From the NCBI GenBank assembly GCA_035624455.1, contig DASPRM010000153.1, positions 36,988 to 100,987 of the forward strand: DNA of 64,000 bases. Direction: 5' to 3'. Positions 36,682 to 44,219 of this stretch are shown one piece after another. Source of the stretch: Terriglobales bacterium (GTDB lineage Bacteria > Acidobacteriota > Terriglobia > Terriglobales > Acidobacteriaceae). The stretch's first letter is position 1. Every line of letters starts with the position of its first letter. The notes below the pieces were generated by a model, which made no database searches, was not told the origin of the DNA, and worked only from the letters and a program-made list of their open reading frames with translations. A program made the translations under genes and the position numbers.

Positions 36682-37572
36682 TCACGAGATCACGTGCATG
36701 GCCGCATAGTACCACAGCACGGGAGCAGCAAAGAGAAGGGCATCAATGCGATCGAGCAGGCCACCATGGCCGGGCAGCAGGGAGCCAGAGTCTTTCACTC
36801 CTGCGCCTCGCTTGATCAGTGATTCGGCCAGATCACCTAATTGTGCTGCGACGTTGATCAATGCGGACAATATGATCAGCACGGTCAAACTGGGCGTTTG
36901 GATTGCCAGATATCCCTGCGAAGCATCGATGAGGCCGGCTCGCAGCAAAGTCATACTGATCGGGCGGGCATTCGAGAACACATACACTCCCACGGCAACG
37001 CTTGCGACAAAAGAACCAACAGCACCCTCCCAGGTCTTTCCGGGACTGATACGCGGCGCGAGCTTGTGACGTCCAATCGCTCGTCCGACGTAATAAGCGG
37101 CGGTGTCTCCTACCCAAACCACGATCAGCAGATAAAGCAAGAGAAATGCACCCGCCCACTGCTGGCGGAGTTGCGCCATCAAAGCCAGAGGCAAAGCAAC
37201 ATACACAACCGCGAATGTGGAGGCTGAGGCAGCCGGGTAGCTGGCCGCCAATTCACTCTTGCGCATGGCGAAAACAAGAAACACGAAGGCCGACAACACT
37301 GCAGCGAAACCTACTCCAAATACCATAGCGCCAGTGGCCATCAGCGGTTTCGGCAGGCCCTCAAGCGCAATAGCTACAAACATCAGTGCGACAAAAATGT
37401 ACGTCGGCACGCGGGAGGATTGCGCGCCGTAGTCCTGTGCGAGGATGAGGAACTCGCGTACCGCCAGCAGAGCAATGGGCGCGACCAGCAGAGCAAATAA
37501 GGGAGCAGGAGCTCTCAAAACAGCCAATAGAACCAGCGGAATCAGAACAAATGCGGTGGCAACGCGCTTCAT
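36682..37572 (-). CDS. cdsA: Phosphatidate cytidylyltransferase
   Basis: A 296-residue membrane enzyme making CDP-diacylglycerol from phosphatidate and CTP. It has about eight helices and the family signature near the C terminus, LIKRGAGVKDSGSLLPGHGG followed by LLDRIDALLFAAP. Earlier, WVGDTAAYYVGRAIGRHKLAP and ISPGKTWEGAVG are typical. The gene starts three bases after the uppS stop, indicating a tight operon. Confidence 0.95.
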   Translation of the reverse strand: MKRVATAFVLIPLVLLAVLRAPAPLFALLVAPIALLAVREFLILAQDYGAQSSRVPTYIFVALMFVAIALEGLPKPLMATGAMVFGVGFAAVLSAFVFLVFAMRKSELAASYPAASASTFAVVYVALPLALMAQLRQQWAGAFLLLYLLIVVWVGDTAAYYVGRAIGRHKLAPRISPGKTWEGAVGSFVASVAVGVYVFSNARPISMTLLRAGLIDASQGYLAIQTPSLTVLIILSALINVAAQLGDLAESLIKRGAGVKDSGSLLPGHGGLLDRIDALLFAAPVLWYYAAMHVIS

Positions 37573-37575
37573 CGC

Positions 37576-38379
37576 CTAGCGGCTGCTCTTCCTGTGGCCG
37601 TTTTCCGGCGACAATCCTCCATAGCGGCGGTCCCGGCGCTGGTATTCGGCAATGGCTTCGAGTAGTTGTTCTCCGCGAAAATCCGGCCACAGGGTGTCGG
37701 TGACGTAGATCTCCGCATACGCAACCTGCCACAGTAGAAAGTTGCTAAGCCGCATTTCGCCGCTGGTACGGATCACCAGATCAGGATCGGGCAGGTGGTG
37801 GGTGTACAGATGCCGCCGCACGGTTTCTTCGTCAATATGCAGATGAGCAATCCCGCCGTTGTTAGCCGCGGCTGAGACCATCGCGCGGAAGGCATCCACC
37901 AGTTCGTTGCGGGCACCGTAGTTCAGGGCGAGCGTTAACCTCATGCCGGAGTTTTTGGCGGTCGCTTCCTGCGCCCACTTCATTCGCTCCTGGACCTCAG
38001 GCGGGAGTTCGTGCTGCCGCCCGATGTATTCCAGCCGGATATTGTTAGCATTAAGAGTGGGGACTTCCTGTTTCAGGTAGTGCCGCAGCAAACGCATGAG
38101 AAAGCCGACCTCCCCACGCGGGCGACGTTGCCAGTTCTCTGCGGAGAAGGCGTATAGCGTGATCGCGGGAATGCCGATCCGGGCTGCGGTCTCAACCACG
38201 GAGCGCACTGCCGCCACACCGGCTTTATGTCCGGCAACACGTGGCAGGTGACGACGGCGGGCCCAGCGACCATTGCCGTCCATGATGATGGCGATGTGCT
38301 GGGGAAACTGCTGCGGATCGAGGCTGGCGTAGATCTTGGCTTCGCGACGCTCGAGGCCAGCGGGGATACTAGCTAGCAA
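37576..38379 (-). CDS. uppS: Undecaprenyl diphosphate synthase (cis-prenyltransferase)
   Basis: A 267-residue soluble enzyme building the C55 carrier lipid from farnesyl diphosphate and IPP. The catalytic Asp34 is in IIMDGNGRWARRR, followed by GHKAGVAAVRSVVE and LYAFSAENWQRP-type motifs, and the C-terminal IRTSGEMRLSNFLLWQ with DTLWPDF is intact. The start is TTG at 38379 with GAGGT seven bases upstream. It heads the uppS-cdsA-dxr-rseP operon, so the carrier-lipid enzyme, phospholipid enzyme and isoprenoid enzyme are made together. Confidence 0.94.
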   Translation of the reverse strand: MLASIPAGLERREAKIYASLDPQQFPQHIAIIMDGNGRWARRRHLPRVAGHKAGVAAVRSVVETAARIGIPAITLYAFSAENWQRRPRGEVGFLMRLLRHYLKQEVPTLNANNIRLEYIGRQHELPPEVQERMKWAQEATAKNSGMRLTLALNYGARNELVDAFRAMVSAAANNGGIAHLHIDEETVRRHLYTHHLPDPDLVIRTSGEMRLSNFLLWQVAYAEIYVTDTLWPDFRGEQLLEAIAEYQRRDRRYGGLSPENGHRKSSR

Positions 38380-38502
38380 ACTCTACCTCTAAGGAAATTC
38401 CTTCTGGAGTCTTGAACCTAACACAGGGGTGCAATTTCCCGCAAACCACAAGGGCTCACGTGGTAGCCATCCAAGAGTTCATCGGCAGGCACTTTCAAGG
38501 CT

Positions 38503-38535
38503 CCCAGCCTCCGCCAAAAGACTGCGGAAGGGTGG
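38503..38535 (+). repeat. AAAAGAC-loop hairpin repeat, copy 1
   Basis: CCCAGCCTCCGCC, loop AAAAGAC, then TGCGGAAGGGTGG. The same layout (CCTCCGCC, AAAAGAC loop, GGCGGAAGGGTGGG) is found at 51018 and 56736, with a shorter version at 47208. Confidence 0.65.
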
Positions 38536-38583
38536 CGCACCCAGCTTCGCCTGTTTCGACGGAGCGTGGATCTCGCTCGAACG

Positions 38584-38620
38584 ATAAAACCCAGAGGCAC
38601 GGTGAAACGCCGTGCCTCTG
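38584..38620 (-). terminator. Rho-independent terminator of the zinc-ribbon/HTH gene
   Basis: CAGAGGCACGG and CCGTGCCTCTG (38592-38620) form a perfect 11-base stem with a 7-base loop. On the minus strand it is followed by GGTTTTATCG, placing it as the terminator of the HTH gene whose stop is at 38647. Confidence 0.75.
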
Positions 38621-38646
38621 TCTGTTGGACGACCCCAGGATGGAAC

Positions 38647-39258
38647 CTATGCCGTTCTTCTCGGCCGCGTGGTCAGATCACGGAGTGCCGTTAGCAGGCT
38701 GGACCACTGCATGCCGTTGAGCTTGGAGAGATAGGGGATCAGTTCCGCGATGAATTCATCCGCCATGAGTTCCCGAATCTCACGCTCCCGGGTGCAACCG
38801 CCGTTGATCAACTCCGGCACTGTAACCTCCAGCGCGTTGGCCAGCCTTTCAAGCGAGGAAAGGGTAGGAGTAGCTTTCTCGTTCTCGATCTTGGAGACGT
38901 AGGTGCGCGGCACACGCATGCGCAGGGCGAGCTGGCGTTGGCTTAGCCCGCTGCGCTGACGCAGAGTGCGAATCGCGAGTGCAACCTGCAGATGTCCATT
39001 GCCTGATCCCAGGGTAGGGCCGATAACGCGCTCAGGAGCAGTTACTGGAGCGGGCTCCGGTTCCGGTTCCTCGTCCAGCGGCAGGCGGCAACGCCGGCAG
39101 TTGTTGCTCAAGGTTCGAAACTGGACGAGCAGGCAGCGGTCGCATCTCACCACTTCCCGTGAATCAACGGGTGCTAAAGTTGTAGCCATCCAGGTTGCGC
39201 GAGATGCCAGAGCGGGCATCCATGATCCCGGACCAACTGGGAGCGTAATTTGAGGCAT
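38647..39258 (-). CDS. Zinc-ribbon plus XRE-type helix-turn-helix regulator
   Basis: A protein of about 203 residues with an N-terminal zinc ribbon (RCDRCLLVQFRTLSNNCRRC, two CxxC pairs, about 38-57), an acidic Glu/Pro linker (about 62-80), and a Cro/C1-type helix-turn-helix (about 95-150: LRQRSGLSQRQLALRMRVPR, then TYVSKIENEKATPTL). It should bind DNA as a regulator. The start is uncertain: ATG at 39258 is used here, but inner ATGs at 39219 and 39189 are possible and none has a good ribosome site. It is divergent from the HD-domain gene, which it may control. Confidence 0.72.
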   Translation of the reverse strand: MPQITLPVGPGSWMPALASRATWMATTLAPVDSREVVRCDRCLLVQFRTLSNNCRRCRLPLDEEPEPEPAPVTAPERVIGPTLGSGNGHLQVALAIRTLRQRSGLSQRQLALRMRVPRTYVSKIENEKATPTLSSLERLANALEVTVPELINGGCTREREIRELMADEFIAELIPYLSKLNGMQWSSLLTALRDLTTRPRRTA

Positions 39259-39373
39259 ACGACATACCGTGTCAAGTGAATTTTCGGTGTAAAAGCAGGC
39301 GAAGATTCCGCTGACTGCCAAAATCAACCGAAGATAACCGGCGAAAAACCGGAGAAAACATGGGAAGCTGACG

Positions 39374-39988
39374 ATGGATCGTGAGAGCACGTGGAGTTTA
39401 CTTTGTGAATACACCCTCTCGGAAAGCCTGCGGAAACATGCTATGGCCGTCGAGGCCTGCATGCAGGCCTACGCCCGCAAATTCGGCGAGGACGAAGAAA
39501 AATGGGGCATCACGGGCCTGATTCACGATTTCGATTATGAGCGTTGGCCCTCACCCGACGACCACCCCTTCAAAGGCAACGAGATTCTTGGACAGCGCGG
39601 ATATTCGGAGGAGATCCGACGCGCCATTCTGTCGCATGCCGATTATTCCGGTGTTAAGCGGGAGAGCCGCATGGAAAAGACTCTGTACGCGTGCGACGAG
39701 CTAGCGGGATTCATCACTGCCTCCGTGTTGGTAAAGCCCAATAAGTCGCTGGCCGAGCTCGACGCCAGGAGCGTGCGCAAAAAAATGAAGGACAAAGCCT
39801 TCGCACGCTCGGTTCATCGTGAGGACATCATCAACGGCGCCGCCGACCTGGGTGTCGATCTCGACGAGCACATCTCGTTCTGCATCGAGGCGATGAAAAA
39901 CGTCGCCGCGAAGCTGGGGCTGGATGGATCCGCCAAGAACCAGGGAGGGGCTGCTGTTTCCAGGGCTGATGAAGTCGGAAATGTGTAA
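39374..39988 (+). CDS. HD-domain phosphohydrolase
   Basis: A 204-residue protein with the HD metal site: His22 (SLRKHAMAVE), His51-Asp52 in LIHDFDYERWP and His88 in ILSHADYSG, followed by an aspartate in CDELAGFI. Small stand-alone HD proteins of this form act as nucleotide phosphohydrolases, and the substrate is not evident. The C-terminal part (IINGAADLGVDLDEHISFCI) fits the family. The ATG at 39374 has a weak site. It is divergent from the zinc-ribbon/HTH regulator. Confidence 0.85.
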   Translation: MDRESTWSLLCEYTLSESLRKHAMAVEACMQAYARKFGEDEEKWGITGLIHDFDYERWPSPDDHPFKGNEILGQRGYSEEIRRAILSHADYSGVKRESRMEKTLYACDELAGFITASVLVKPNKSLAELDARSVRKKMKDKAFARSVHREDIINGAADLGVDLDEHISFCIEAMKNVAAKLGLDGSAKNQGGAAVSRADEVGNV

Positions 39989-40013
39989 GCCGGTAAGGTT
40001 AGTGAACCGGCTT
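39987..40013. terminator. Hairpin between convergent HD-domain gene and hutH
   Basis: AAGCCGGT and ACCGGCTT pair with an 11-base loop, overlapping the stop of the HD gene. There is no T tract, so termination is only a possibility. Confidence 0.4.
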
Positions 40014-40061
40014 CGAGCAGCTGCAGATCCCTTGCGCGCTTCACGGGCTCGTTGTAACAGC

Positions 40062-41609
40062 CTAAACCTGCAAGGCTTCGGCCAGCTTGCCATCGGTTAT
40101 CACCTCCGCCGCGCGAGCGAAGTCTCCCGCCAGAACGCGGTCGCCGCTCAGCGCTGGAACTGCGGCGCGAATGGCGCGATAAGCCGCCTGTCCACGCTTG
40201 CCCGGTTTCAGTGGCGCCAGGAAGTCCATCGCCTGGGCTGCGCATAGAGCCTCGATCGCCAGCACAGTAAGCGTGTTCTGAACGATCTTTTTCAATTTGA
40301 TTGCTCCGGTCATCCCCATGGAGACGTAATCCTCCTTGTTACCTGAGGTGGTGATCGAGTCCACGGAGGCGGGATGCGCCAGAACTTTGTTCTCGCTGAC
40401 CAGAGCGGCGGCGGTGACCTGGGCCATCATGAAGCCGGAATTCAATCCGGCGTCGCTGGCGAGGAAAGGTGGCAAGCCTTCATTGAGCGAGGGATTCACT
40501 AATCGCTCGACCCGGCGCTCCGAAATCCCGGCAAGTGCACTGAGGGCGATGGCAAGAAAATCCAGGGCGAATGCCACCGGTTCACCGTGAAAGTTGCCTC
40601 CGGACAGAATCTCGCCCTTCACCGGCGCTTTTCTCTCGCCAACCTGTTTCGCTTCGAGAAACACCAGGGGATTATCGACGGCGGAGTTGATCTCAGTCTC
40701 GAACACCTCGCGACAGTGCCGGAGCGTGTCGCGCACCGCCCCATGCACCTGCGGTATGCAACGCAGTGAGTAGGCATCCTGGATACGCCCGCATTGGCGG
40801 TGGGACTCGCGGATGGCGCTGCCCTCGATCATCTTACGCAGATTGGCAGCGCTCTGCTTCTGTCCGGCATGCGGCCGGACGTTTTGTATGCGCTCATCCA
40901 TGGCAACATCGGTGCCCCGGAGCGCATCGAGTGAGAGACCGGCGATCACATCGGCGCTGTCCACCATGGTCTGGGCGGCGATCAGGGCCAGCGATCCGAC
41001 TGCCAGCATGGCCTGGGTTCCGTTGATGAGCGAAATCGCTTCTTTGGCCTGCAGTTCGAGTCTAGCGATCTGGGCGCGCTGCAAGGCATCGGCGCCGCTC
41101 AAGCGCGGTCCTTCAAACATCGCTTCACCCTCGCCGATCAAGACAAGTGCCAGATGGGCCAGCGGGGCCAGGTCGCCGCTCGCACCCACACTGCCCTGTG
41201 ATGGCACCACCGGATGCACGTTGCGGTTGAGCAGTTCACAAAGCGTGTCGATGATCTGAGGGCGTATTCCGGAATAACCTTTGGCGAGAGAATTGGCCCG
41301 CAAGAGCAGCATCGCCCTGGTTTCAGCTTCGGATAGCGGTTCGCCTACCCCGACCGAATGGGAGCGCAGCAGATTAATCTGGAGTTCGCGAATCTGGTCT
41401 GGCGGAATGCGCACATCACTCAACTTCCCTACTCCGGTGGTCACCGCATAGGCTGCCTGGTTGCTGGCCACGATTTGGTCTACCAGTGCTCGCGCACGTT
41501 CCACTTGCTCGCGAGCGTCGGGCGCCAGCAAAACGGGGCGCCGCTGATAAACCACTTCTTGGAGATCGGAGAAAGATAAATCGTTTCCGTTGATGTGAAG
41601 GGCTTTCAT
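40062..41609 (-). CDS. hutH: Histidine ammonia-lyase
   Basis: A 515-residue enzyme that deaminates histidine to urocanate in histidine breakdown. The self-formed MIO cofactor comes from Ala143-Ser144-Gly145 in GSVGASGDLAPL, and the catalytic Tyr54 is in YAVTTGVG. The helical core, with NFHGEPVAFALDFLAIAL and SGNKEDYVSMG, is intact. The ATG at 41609 was chosen to match the family start (MKALHINGNDL); a TTG ten codons upstream is possible. No other hut gene is next to it, which is unusual. The region upstream to 41908 holds no gene but contains the ATTCATGAAT palindrome. Confidence 0.94.
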   Translation of the reverse strand: MKALHINGNDLSFSDLQEVVYQRRPVLLAPDAREQVERARALVDQIVASNQAAYAVTTGVGKLSDVRIPPDQIRELQINLLRSHSVGVGEPLSEAETRAMLLLRANSLAKGYSGIRPQIIDTLCELLNRNVHPVVPSQGSVGASGDLAPLAHLALVLIGEGEAMFEGPRLSGADALQRAQIARLELQAKEAISLINGTQAMLAVGSLALIAAQTMVDSADVIAGLSLDALRGTDVAMDERIQNVRPHAGQKQSAANLRKMIEGSAIRESHRQCGRIQDAYSLRCIPQVHGAVRDTLRHCREVFETEINSAVDNPLVFLEAKQVGERKAPVKGEILSGGNFHGEPVAFALDFLAIALSALAGISERRVERLVNPSLNEGLPPFLASDAGLNSGFMMAQVTAAALVSENKVLAHPASVDSITTSGNKEDYVSMGMTGAIKLKKIVQNTLTVLAIEALCAAQAMDFLAPLKPGKRGQAAYRAIRAAVPALSGDRVLAGDFARAAEVITDGKLAEALQV

Positions 41610-41908
41610 GGAATGTGGGCCTGGACTCCCGAAGTGCAAAGATCAATACGAGTCTTGCCTGAATTATTCATGAATCGGATGTGCTTTCGGTAAAGCAGGC
41701 AGGAGAGGCTGTATAAAAATCTGCGTGCTGTCCCTGTCGGGACTCATCTTCTTTCACTTCCTCTCCCGGCACCGAGCTGCCGGGCTACTTTGTGCCGCCG
41801 CTGCGCGGCTTGAGTTGTAGTTGCTTCCACTTCTCCTTTACAAGGAGTTGTGGCGCAGTATCTAACGCCCTCCTCCACCACAACACATCTGCTGCTGAAC
41901 AATACAGG

Positions 41909-42364
41909 CTATTCCTTCCCCTGCAAGACGCGACTTCTTTCCACCGCCGCCCGAAAAGCCTGGACGTATTTTTCCGGCATGTTGGTTACTTTCAAATCCG
42001 CGTCAGTGACGATATGCGTGGTCTCGCCTTCGGCCAACAATTGGGAATCGGTTTCGCGCAGCACCTTATAGCCGAACTGAACCATGCTGCTGCGGACCCT
42101 ACGAATGTGCGTGCGCACCAGAATCTGGTCGTCGTAGAGCGCGGGTGACTTGTAGCGGCAGCGGGCATCGGCCACGGCTATGCGGCATCCATCCTGGCTT
42201 TCCATGTCTTTGTAGTTGAAGCCTAGTTGGCGCAGCAAGTCCACGCGCCCCACCTCGAACCAGACGAAATAATTGGCATGATAGACGACACCCATCTGGT
42301 CGGTTTCTGCGTAGCGCACGCGCAGCCGGCTTTCCGAGAAGGGCTTTTGATTTTCGCTGATCAC
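41909..42364 (-). CDS. Acyl-CoA thioesterase, YbgC/4-hydroxybenzoyl-CoA thioesterase type
   Basis: A hotdog-fold thioesterase of about 151 residues. The catalytic aspartate is in RYAETDQMGVVYHANYFVWF, with the conserved EVGRVDLLRQLG next. It removes CoA from short or branched acyl-CoA. It is the last gene of the minus-strand acyl-CoA cluster. The GTG at 42364 is preferred because GAAGG is nine bases upstream; a GTG at 42394 would add ten residues and overlap the enoyl-CoA hydratase gene by 16 bases. Confidence 0.82.
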   Translation of the reverse strand: MISENQKPFSESRLRVRYAETDQMGVVYHANYFVWFEVGRVDLLRQLGFNYKDMESQDGCRIAVADARCRYKSPALYDDQILVRTHIRRVRSSMVQFGYKVLRETDSQLLAEGETTHIVTDADLKVTNMPEKYVQAFRAAVERSRVLQGKE

Positions 42365-42378
42365 GGGCAGTTGCCTTC

Positions 42379-43161
42379 TTATTCCCCCTGCCACTGAGGC
42401 TTGCGCTTTTCCAGGAAGGCTGTAATTCCTTCCCGGAAATCTTGCGTGGTGCGGATGCGGGCGTTGTCTTCGATGGCTTGGGCAATTTGGCGATCGAACT
42501 GCTCCGCGATGAAGCCGTTGATCAATTTCTTGGTTAGAATCACCGACGAAGGGCTGTTCTCCAGCAGCAGGTTCGCGATCTCCATTGCCCGCGGCAGCAA
42601 CTTGTCTGGAGGCACGAGTTCGTTAATCAGGCCGTGGCGATAGGCTTCTGCCGCATCGAAGAGTCTTCCGGTGAGCAGCCAATCACGGGCAATCTTGTGA
42701 CCCACCTGCATGACCAGGAACGAGGAAACGATGGCAGGCACGAACCCGATGCGCACTTCCGTGTATCCGAACTTGGCTTCCGGGACCGCCAAGGTAAAGT
42801 CGCACATGGTGGCAAGGCCTGTGCCGCCAGCAATGGCGGCTCCGTTCACGGCGGCAATGGTGGGGAGCGGAAAATCGTAGATGCGGCGGAAGAGCCCTGC
42901 CATCTTGGCTGAGTCCTTCACGTTTTCCGCGTGCGTCTTGCCCACAAGACCTTGCAGTCCTTCCAGGTCGAGTCCGGCGCAGAAAGCTTTACCGGCCCCG
43001 GTAAGGATCAGCACTCGCGCTTCTGAGCGCTCGATCTCGTCCAGCGCGCGCATCAGGTCATCAATTAACTCGAAGCTGATGGCGTTGCGTTTTTCCGGAC
43101 GGTTGAATGTTACCAGGGCAATCTGGTTTTCGTGGCGAAGCGTGATAGTGGCGAAGGACAT
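42379..43161 (-). CDS. Enoyl-CoA hydratase/isomerase
   Basis: A 260-residue crotonase-fold enzyme. The oxyanion-hole motifs GAGKAFCAGLDLEGL (about 50-64) and NGAAIAGGTGLATMCDF (about 104-120) are intact, and the catalytic acidic residue region AKFGYTEVRIGFVPA is present. Length is normal. Start ATG 43161 is supported by GAGAAG upstream; a longer reading from 43203 overlaps the HMG-CoA lyase stop. It follows HMG-CoA lyase-like and acyl-CoA carboxylase genes, suggesting methylglutaconyl-CoA hydratase or a similar leucine-pathway step, but the substrate is not fixed. Confidence 0.88.
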   Translation of the reverse strand: MSFATITLRHENQIALVTFNRPEKRNAISFELIDDLMRALDEIERSEARVLILTGAGKAFCAGLDLEGLQGLVGKTHAENVKDSAKMAGLFRRIYDFPLPTIAAVNGAAIAGGTGLATMCDFTLAVPEAKFGYTEVRIGFVPAIVSSFLVMQVGHKIARDWLLTGRLFDAAEAYRHGLINELVPPDKLLPRAMEIANLLLENSPSSVILTKKLINGFIAEQFDRQIAQAIEDNARIRTTQDFREGITAFLEKRKPQWQGE

Positions 43162-43199
43162 GCTTCTCGATTTCTTATGATGATCTGTGATGATCCGTC

Positions 43200-44075
43200 T
43201 CACCCGTGACTATTGCTTCCGAATTTTCTAGCGATATCTGCTGACATCGCGACCACGTTGTCCAGAGGCTTGCGGATCGGTACGGGCGCACCCACCTGTT
43301 TTAGCGCCTCCAACACGCGCTCCGTCGGGATGTTGCCGACCAACTCATCCTGCGCAAAGGGACATCCGCCGAGACCACCGATGACAGAATCGAAGCGGCG
43401 GCAACCTGCATTGTACGCGGCCAGAATTTTGCTCTCCGCTTGATCGGCGCGGCTGTGGAGGTGAACGCCGAGGTCGAGATAGGAATACTTCTCCATGACC
43501 GCTGAGACAAGTTCGCCGATCAGCAACGGCGTTGCCAGGCCTACAGTGTCAGCGAGCGATATCTGCTGAATTTCCATGCTCTCGAGCAGACTGACGGCCT
43601 CCACGACCTCGTCGACGTTCCACAGATCGCCGTAAGGATTTCCGAGGGCCATAGAAATGTACACCACAACGTCCAGCCCAGCCTGGTCAGCACGTTTCTC
43701 GATCTTCTCGAGCTCCTCGAGCGCATCCTCCAGCGACTGCTTCTGATTGTTCTCGAGGAATGTGGGCGAAACCGAGTAAGGGAAACCCAGCGTGCGCACG
43801 GCTTCGGTTGCCACCGCGCGCTCGGCGCCCTTCTCATTTACCACGATTCCGATGATCTCGACGTCGTCGGGCGGATCGAGTTGCTTCAAAACCTGCTCGG
43901 AGTCGGCCATTTGCGGGATCGCCTTTGGGGAGACGAACGAAACGGCATCAATGTGCTTAAAGCCCGCACCGATCAGAGCGCGCAGGTATTGGACCTTCAC
44001 CTCGGTAGGAATCTGACCCTTCAGGCCTTGCCAGGCGTCGCGGGGGCATTCGATTAGTTTCAAGCTTTCAGCCAT
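43200..44075 (-). CDS. Hydroxymethylglutaryl-CoA lyase-like aldolase
   Basis: A 291-residue DRE-TIM/HMGL-like enzyme. Instead of the usual GPRDGLQ start it reads IECPRDAWQG, keeping Arg-Asp. The metal site HLH in LGVHLHSRAD, the catalytic cysteine in GGLGGCPFAQDELVGN and the GN-x-x-TE motif are present. HMG-CoA lyase makes acetyl-CoA and acetoacetate in leucine breakdown; the altered N-terminal motif leaves open another short-chain acyl-CoA substrate. The ATG is preceded by two heptamer units CAGNANT at 44076-44089. It lies between the carboxyltransferase and enoyl-CoA hydratase genes. Confidence 0.83.
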   Translation of the reverse strand: MAESLKLIECPRDAWQGLKGQIPTEVKVQYLRALIGAGFKHIDAVSFVSPKAIPQMADSEQVLKQLDPPDDVEIIGIVVNEKGAERAVATEAVRTLGFPYSVSPTFLENNQKQSLEDALEELEKIEKRADQAGLDVVVYISMALGNPYGDLWNVDEVVEAVSLLESMEIQQISLADTVGLATPLLIGELVSAVMEKYSYLDLGVHLHSRADQAESKILAAYNAGCRRFDSVIGGLGGCPFAQDELVGNIPTERVLEALKQVGAPVPIRKPLDNVVAMSADIARKFGSNSHG

Positions 44076-44096
44076 CAGCAGTCAGCACTCGCCAGT
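44076..44096 (+). repeat. Heptamer patch CAGNANT upstream of the HMG-CoA lyase-like gene
   Basis: CAGCAGT, CAGCACT and then CGCCAGT follow one another directly before the start codon. Similar units occur at 47850 and 52983. Confidence 0.5.
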
Positions 44097-44219
44097 ACAA
44101 TTCGCCGCGGATTAACACGCATGATCACAGATGTTGGATGATTTCAGCGCTGGTAGAGAGTCCAATTTAGGTCCAGCGGCCTTTCTAGCACCTGTGTCAA
44201 CCGGCAGTCCTTGGCAGTT

